Source of the DNA: Entonaema liquescens
Taxonomy: Eukaryota; Ascomycota; Sordariomycetes; Xylariales; Xylariaceae
DNA length: 64,000 nt
Direction: 5' to 3'
Assembly (NCBI GenBank): GCA_902805475.1
Contig: CADCSX010000003.1
Span: 310,001 to 374,000 of the forward strand
The translations under genes and the position numbers were made by a program. The stretch's first letter is position 1, and every line of letters starts with the position of its first letter. This document shows, piece after piece, positions 58,390-64,000 of the stretch. The notes under the pieces are model-generated. The model saw nothing but the letters and a program-made list of their open reading frames with translations. It did not search any database and was not told the origin of the DNA.

Positions 58390-58877
58390 AATAGTCCTGT
58401 CCGGCGGTTTTAAAGAATGCTACACGCTCAAGTTCAGTTTATCGGTGGCATTACACTGCAGTACACAGTTCGGGGAATCAGGTGTCTGGATTGATACCCT
58501 TTCTAAGAGGTGAATGGCGTTTCGGGACTGCTTGTCTTGAGTTAGTGGAGATTGTGACTCTTGCACGCTTGGTAGGGCTGGCAGTGAGTAAAAAAACTGT
58601 TTTATTTTAATATTCAATGCGCGGGTAGTCAACACAAACAAACCACGTAGACAAAAGGAATATACATATTGTATTCCAGGTGACATCCACATATAAGTGA
58701 TTTGTACAGGCTTCTTCTAATCCATCAGGTCTAATGACTCGTCAAGAGACGAATGACTCAATGACCCGACCCGTAGTCCCTCCGTAGTCTACATAACTCA
58801 ATACCCCTAATTCGAAGTCATCAGCCCATCGCGAGTACCAGTATTCCCCATATTCCCATTGTAGCAATCAACTTGGA
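58390..58877. other. convergent spacer between TAF6 and SDHC
   Basis: About 0.5 kb of shared 3' region. The minus-strand frame at 58420-58692 has no family features. No repeat seen. Confidence 0.5.
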
Positions 58878-59802
58878 TCATAGTAGGAAGACAGCACCCA
58901 GAGTACCGACTATGCTAGCGCCCAAAACAGCATAGCTGGTCTGCTGGATAGTCGCCTTCTTGAAGCCGTAGGTCAAGTCCCAGGTGAGGTGACGGAATCC
59001 GTTTGCGAAGTGGAAGAAGAAGGGCCAGGCAACGATGGTCTTGAAGCCAGTGAGGATGACCGGGGAAATAGAGGCGGCAGCCGAGGCTAAAGTAGCAGAT
59101 TCGATGTGCCAGCCAGTCAGAGGAGCAACTAGGTATGCGAGCGAGAAGGAGTATAGGGACACGCTAAGAGCCTGGCCGGTGATACGGGTCCAGATAGAAG
59201 CGCCGAACCACGTCTGCCTGTAGTCATAGGCTGTTAGGTGAGGGGATACAGGGCGCTGGCGTCGTTGCGTCGCAAGGAGGGATTGGCCATCGGTCTCGGA
59301 AATCTTTTGGGTGGATGCGCTTCTATATTACCAGGGCGGTTAGTATGAAGTTCATGGCTATAAGACTGTGTTATATATAGCTTCCACAGTGTAGTAACCA
59401 GTATGTTGCTCTCCACTGCTTTGACTATGCGATTTTGGAGTCGCTATTTGTCGTAGTTGTAGTTTGCGCAGAGTGTATGAAACAGGTGAAAAGGTATAAG
59501 AGAGCAGGATTCGGAATAGGCGGGAGTTACCTAATCTGTAGGCTTGCGGCATTCGTGGCTAGAGCAAGGCGAGGGAGGTTCTCGAAGAAGAGGGAGTTGG
59601 GCTTCTTGACGGCGACTATTTTGGTGACTTCGAATTAGCAAACCTGGTCTATGACGTCCTTACACAAGAAGACAAATTGGTGAATAATTGTATGCCACGA
59701 TTACACCTAGATGTAGAATGTAGATATAAATTGATCGGGTCTAATGGGAGGTGGTATAGTACCTTGCCGTAGAGCCCGAAGGCCAAGTCTCTGTGCGTTC
59801 AT
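58878..59802 (-). CDS. SDHC: succinate dehydrogenase cytochrome b560 subunit (SDHC)
   Basis: Membrane anchor of respiratory complex II that helps bind heme b and ubiquinone. Three exons on the minus strand, 59802-59763, 59627-59531 and 59322-58878, give 193 residues. Exon 1 supplies a presequence, MNAQRLGLRALRQ. The mature part begins after a KISETDGQSLLATQRQRP stretch with VSPHLTAYDYRQTWFGASI and WTRITGQALS, the ubiquinone-site region. Three membrane spans follow, including SFSLAYLVAPLTGWHIE and the signature FHFANGFRHLTWD with the conserved His. The heme/quinone residues are present. The 135- and 208-nt introns are long for this window, and the first coding exon is only 40 nt. SDHC is the target of SDHI fungicides; no resistance change can be judged without an alignment. 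Confidence 0.88.
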
Positions 59803-60719
59803 CGTTCCGAGATATTAGGATATTGGTATGCGACAGAAATTCTCCCAGTCGCTATGGATTCGGACGTTGCTGGAGATAGTGTAAGAATGCCGGGTCGTTA
59901 TAGTAATTTGGTTAAAAGCACTCTGCTTACCAGTACAGTCACTTTCGACCAAAGACTTCAGCCTAGTGTTGATGTCCTCACCAGACGTTTACAATATACA
60001 CAATATACAACAGCAAAAGGTTGAATGGATAATTGATTCTTAGAATGAGGAAAGGCCAAAGCCAATTGCGGCCAATCCCACGTCTATCCTCGGCTCTTAG
60101 TTTGGCCAATCAAATAGCATATGATCAATGATGACCACGGCAACTAAAAGAAGTAGCGAAGTACCTACCAAAGTGCCTCATTCCTTATCTAATCTAAATC
60201 ACAAAAATGCACGTGATATAGAGGTCCGTGCACACAAACGTCCCGCAAAGTAAAATTCATCTCGAAAGTGAACGCGGCTCTTTCTCCTTCTTCCCTCTTT
60301 TCCTTCCCCAGATAGCCAGAGCATCCAGACCGCTGATGTCTTTCCGACTTTGGGACATCATGCAATGGTCACAGCGGCTTTTTGTCGCTAAGGGTGACTC
60401 TCAGAATAACTATTCTTGGGAAAGAAGGATCCGTCGTTAATCTCGGCTTCGAGTTGTTCTCCGTCTCGACGTCGTTTCATTTTGAGATCTACATTTTTCG
60501 CACCCTTCGAGCAGTAATAGATTTAGACGGTAGCATAATAATACGGCGGCAATATAAGAATTATTTTCAACTAGTACCATTATCTTCCGTCAATATGTCA
60601 TACGTAGCAATATCTTATTATAATCAGGTACGCATCTATGTATCCAAGCCGGCGGGCGTACCTAAGGTCGAAGTACGATATCCTCTTCCATGTCTGGCGA
60701 CGACAATCCGATAGCACTA

Positions 60720-60995
60720 CGTACCTACCTAAGGCATGGGAAGTTACGAGATGTTGCTACCTACCTAGAGTGAGTTTCTTTAGAGAATTGCCTAGGTAAA
60801 GAACAGCTGAAGTAATGTACGTACCATTCTATCGAATACCTATGTACCTCCTTAGGTACCTAGGTACCTACCTAGGTAGTTAGGTCTTTCCTCCTGAGTG
60901 ATAGTAGAACCAGAACTCAGGTAAGTGCTATGGATCGCAACTGTCGTTGTCGTAGTTGCCTCGCTACCTCAGCTACCTAGGGTACTAGGTACGTC
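60720..60995. repeat. cluster of GGTACCTA/CCTAGGTA palindromic motifs
   Basis: TACCTACCT, CTTAGGTACCTAGGTACCTACCTAGGTAG and related strings recur within 275 bp. The same words occur singly in at least seven other spacers of the window, none inside a coding exon that I noticed. Confidence 0.7.
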
Positions 60996-61789
60996 TTATC
61001 GAGATATGAACTGCTAAGGCAGCCGCCAGGATACATAACTGTGGTCTAAGTGTCATTTCTTCAACCAATTTAGGTCTTCACTGTTAACCATCCATTCTAC
61101 AATTGAATTCCAACAGGACGTCTGGACCGTAGCTGTCAATCCGTTCTTCTTTTAATTCCAACGTTTGCACTTGCACTTACGTTTGGCAGCCCTAATTCTT
61201 TTTTACTCCTCCCATTCTGTCTAAGCGGCGCTATCACCAACCTTCCTATCGTCTATTAGACGTTTTTCACTGCAGCTGGTTTAGTACATATCGCAACAGG
61301 AACTTTCCCGTTCATTTGAAGTACTTAGCCTTCAGCTATTATTTTTCTCTGCCGACCAACTTCTTTCCCTTGCCATTTGAATTTCTACTAATAATAGTTT
61401 GGACTATCCTCTTGAAAGTGCGAACGCTTCGTTCAACGCTCCGTTCAACGCTCCGTTCCATTCTATTCTTTCTGGCAATATTCGCCGTCGGCATTCTCAC
61501 TAATAGGACACACTATCTTTCTCTTCAGGTTAGTTACAGGCCGTTCATATATTGATATCTATACCTACTCCAACATCCTTCTCTTAGGTATTTTTCACAT
61601 CGCGAACAGACGCGTGACACACCACATGCGCTGGATGGCATCCATTATTTCGTCTCTCCCTGCTTCCCCTTATATTTTACTAATCTTTATAGATAACTCC
61701 GTCGCACCTACATAATCCCCATTTGCATAAGTCAGAGCCTTTTTTCACCATCCTTTTGACCCGTCGGTGTTTTGATTCTCTCTTCAACG

Positions 61790-61841
61790 GTAAGTAACAT
61801 GGAGATAAAATTTTATCATTTTCAAAACTAATTATTATTAG
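61790..61841 (+). other. likely 5' leader intron of the coiled-coil gene
   Basis: A GTAAGT donor and an ATTATTAG acceptor, with AAACTAATT as branch site, bound 52 nt that lie 29 bases before the start codon. It contains an out-of-frame ATG that splicing would remove. Confidence 0.5.
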
Positions 61842-61870
61842 TGACACTGTTCCGAACAGTTCATCCAGAC

Positions 61871-63982
61871 ATGGATAACACGTCTGGTCCCCGCGGCGGG
61901 AATAATCCACCCCGTAACTCATCATGGGCAAATGTTGTGAAGAATCAAAGTCAAGACGACAACTCCAACGAGGCGACGTATGGTGCCTCGGTCGGCAATG
62001 GAAGAATGACCTTTAAAGCCAGAGGTAATAACAAGAAGCCAATCACTCGATCAGGCCAGCGCGACCATCTAGCAACAGCGCCCACCCATCCCGCAAAGCC
62101 TTCAGACTCTACGCCGTTTACCTTCAAGGGTCACTACATTCAACAGATGCAAGCTATGAAACAGCAAGTCTATCAAAAGCCTGACTCTGAACAGCATGGC
62201 TCAATTCCAACCAGAAACGTCCAGGATATGGCTAGCCTTAATCATGAACTTGCTTCTTTGAAAGCGACTGTCTCGACCTTGGAAGAGGACCTGTCTCGCA
62301 AAAACGGGGATCTTATTCAAGCAAAGGCGGCTCTAGCTGGCAAGGATATACAGATCGAGGACCTTCAGAATTCTGTCGAAATGTTGAAGGCGAATATACG
62401 TGATATTAATTTCGCTACGCAGGCAGGCGAAGATGAGGCTGCTGCTAAAGATGATCTAATCTCGAAACTTGAATCCGACAACGCCGAACTTCGAGACTCT
62501 ATTCATACTGGAATCATATCTATCAGCCAAATTTACGGTCCAGGCAGTGATCAAGCCTTTACCCGCATGGCTGCGAATCAAACTGGGGATTCATGGCCTA
62601 CTCTCAAGAGCAGTGTAAACGGCTGTCAGGATTATCACAAGAATGGTGGACAGACAAAGGATCTAAAAACGCCTTATTGCCCCCCACAGGCATCTCAGAA
62701 GGTTGACGGCGCGCCTCGTGGACGTTCCACACACCCAGCAGCTGATAGTCGACCGTCTGAACTTCAGAAAGAGAATCGAGCTTTCAAACAGACCTCTCAC
62801 AAAGGTGGCAATCCTACAAAAGGATCGCACCATAATGTCACTATGATTCACAACCCCGTGAACCACATTGGTAATCATACGGGGAATAGCAATCACCCCA
62901 CTACCGAAAGCCAGTATGTAAAGGTTGGCGAATCTATCCAGGACTTTAAGGAGCCCGCACAGGATCTTCCAAAGCCCGTCAAAGAAGTGAATGAGCCTAA
63001 TAAGGATGGCCCTTCTAAGGTTTCCACTCGTTCTACTGATGGTGTTCGCGGCTCAGCCCAAGAAGACGATAAATCTACCCCGAATTCCAAGGCCCTATCA
63101 GACCTTGATCCTTCCATTGTCAGGGTTTCTTCTACTCCAGCACATGGTGATGTAGCTGAGGATTCGATGCATACTGTCGCCAAGGAGGATTTGAAAACTG
63201 AGATCGGTAATGCAATCCATAATCCGAGCGAAAGCCAGGAGCATCAAAGCAGCCGAGAAGGTTCCAATAATGGAAAGATTGACGGTAAGTACCGCTCCAA
63301 GGGAATCCAGGAATCGGTGAACATCATGGATGGTGTCACTGCACCTAAGGGAGAAGGCGAACTCTCCAAAAACGTGGATCCTTCAGCTACCAAAGCCAAC
63401 AACCAATCAGCACCAGCTGAAACTGGGCTATTCTTTATCAGAATTCAGAGTCCTGAGCTAGAAGAGAATCGCACCGTGCCTAGTAGTGACGAATCCTCAT
63501 CACCCGTTAATCTAGTAGATTTTCCAGCCCTCCCTACTCGAGAAAATGGGAATGCGCCCGAAAGTAGCGAGCAGAATGACGGATGGGTGGACGTTGCGGC
63601 CAAGAATAAGGCCGGCAAACAATCTAAGAATAAGGCCAAGAATAACCCGAAGAAAAGCCCCACACTATCAGAGAGCGAGAAATTAGTCACGGAGCAGAAA
63701 TCTGCACAAAAGACAACTAAGCTGCTACCCAAGGAAAAGGGTATCCCGGCGAATCTACAGAAGCGCAGAGGCAAGAAACATCCCAGCGGTACAATCATCG
63801 GATCAAACTCCATCTTCTCTCGAGCAGCTAAGGGACTACAAAGCGATGACGAAGCTACTATCGAGGAAATTTCCATCGACACCAAGCAGAAAGCCACTTC
63901 ACCCAATGCCCTCCAGTCTCCCGTTAGCTGGGCAGATGAAGTTGAGGAAGAAGAGTTACGACGTAACTCTCTTCGACCCTAG
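61871..63982 (+). CDS. uncharacterised long disordered protein with coiled coil
   Basis: Single exon, 703 residues, from MDNTSGPRGGNNPPRNSSWA. The frame is open upstream but the ATG at 61871 is the first, and a leader intron probably ends just before it. SSWANVVKN near residue 16 and the C-terminal NLVDFPALPTREN, DGWVDVAAKNK and PVSWADEVEEEEL resemble the short SWAxVV, FPxLP and DGWxxV patches found in fungal proteins related to RNA binding and translation. Residues about 125-215 form a coiled coil (LNHELASLKATVSTLEEDLSRK). The rest is polar and disordered, with many Asn, Lys, Ser and Pro residues. I do not recognise a family. A ribosome- or mRNA-associated scaffold is a loose inference from the patches only. 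Confidence 0.7.
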   Translation: MDNTSGPRGGNNPPRNSSWANVVKNQSQDDNSNEATYGASVGNGRMTFKARGNNKKPITRSGQRDHLATAPTHPAKPSDSTPFTFKGHYIQQMQAMKQQVYQKPDSEQHGSIPTRNVQDMASLNHELASLKATVSTLEEDLSRKNGDLIQAKAALAGKDIQIEDLQNSVEMLKANIRDINFATQAGEDEAAAKDDLISKLESDNAELRDSIHTGIISISQIYGPGSDQAFTRMAANQTGDSWPTLKSSVNGCQDYHKNGGQTKDLKTPYCPPQASQKVDGAPRGRSTHPAADSRPSELQKENRAFKQTSHKGGNPTKGSHHNVTMIHNPVNHIGNHTGNSNHPTTESQYVKVGESIQDFKEPAQDLPKPVKEVNEPNKDGPSKVSTRSTDGVRGSAQEDDKSTPNSKALSDLDPSIVRVSSTPAHGDVAEDSMHTVAKEDLKTEIGNAIHNPSESQEHQSSREGSNNGKIDGKYRSKGIQESVNIMDGVTAPKGEGELSKNVDPSATKANNQSAPAETGLFFIRIQSPELEENRTVPSSDESSSPVNLVDFPALPTRENGNAPESSEQNDGWVDVAAKNKAGKQSKNKAKNNPKKSPTLSESEKLVTEQKSAQKTTKLLPKEKGIPANLQKRRGKKHPSGTIIGSNSIFSRAAKGLQSDDEATIEEISIDTKQKATSPNALQSPVSWADEVEEEELRRNSLRP

Positions 63983-64000
63983 GATACTCACGGCTGTCTA

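Larger units (their letters stand above)
59803..61870. other. divergent spacer rich in GGTACC/CCTAGG palindromes
   Basis: About 2 kb between SDHC and the coiled-coil gene. The densest GGTACCTA/TAGGTACC cluster of the window is at 60720-60995. CGTTCAACGCTCCGTTC is repeated near 61427-61460. Just before the next gene a 5' leader intron is likely at 61790-61841 (GTAAGT...ATTATTAG). Open frames at 60228-60714 and 61316-61555 have no family features. Confidence 0.5.

Noticed and set aside
63445..63906. 153-codon minus-strand ORF inside the coiled-coil gene
   Set aside because: Antisense shadow of a Lys/Ser-rich exon. The hydrophobic look is the reverse of Lys and Asn codons.

Overview
The window looks like a gene-rich nuclear segment of a filamentous ascomycete (Pezizomycotina, most likely a sordariomycete; the class is an inference). 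The evidence is short spliceosomal introns, mostly 45-75 nt with GT...AG ends and CTAAC/CTAAT/CTGAC-like branch sites, together with typical mould genes: LCL2, HsbA-type wall protein, Zn2Cys6 regulator, fungal CorA-like protein, UVE1 and a Ure2p-class GST. No rRNA, convincing tRNA, CRISPR array or intact transposon was seen. Gene models were built by joining exons by hand, so 5' ends without a homologue-like start are the weakest part.

Layout. 1-8.1 kb, all on +: 3' part of argininosuccinate synthase (damaged near its 5' side), SPO11, a YAR1-like ankyrin protein and an RKM4-like SET methyltransferase. 9.0-13.5 kb: a membrane-anchored RING protein and the UV-damage endonuclease UVE1. 13.5-17.9 kb: a 4.4-kb gene-free stretch ending in a pyrimidine-rich leader. 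17.9-21.2 kb: phosphatase inhibitor-2 (GLC8), LCL2 (-) and mitochondrial ribosomal protein bL27m. 22.1-24.8 kb (-): a Ure2p-class GST and a sulfotransferase-like P-loop protein. 26.4-30.7 kb: a 1281-residue SesB/SERAC1-type hydrolase fused to a CorA-like membrane module. 31.2-35.1 kb: an omega-class GST and a GPI-type HsbA wall protein.

35.8-43.6 kb holds a full-length ABCB multidrug transporter (-) divergent from a Zn2Cys6 regulator (+) across 827 bp, a classic arrangement for a regulator and its efflux pump. 44.0-51.3 kb: a small secreted cysteine-rich protein (-), an RS-rich protein (+), a fungal transcription-factor-like protein (-) and a short-chain reductase with one in-frame stop (+). 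51.8-56.8 kb: a small zincin metallopeptidase (-), a broken zinc-finger/coiled-coil ORF and AT-rich spacer with a tandem duplication. 56.9-64 kb: TAF6 (+), SDHC (-) and a long uncharacterised coiled-coil protein (+).

Most genes are unrelated housekeeping functions. Themes that may be more than chance are ribosome biogenesis (YAR1-like next to RKM4-like), detoxification (two GSTs, a sulfotransferase-like protein and an MDR pump with its likely regulator within about 22 kb) and the hydrolase-CorA fusion, the most unusual protein here. Single-base reading-frame breaks, some in homopolymers (argininosuccinate synthase, possibly UVE1), may be assembly errors or real lesions and need read-level checking.
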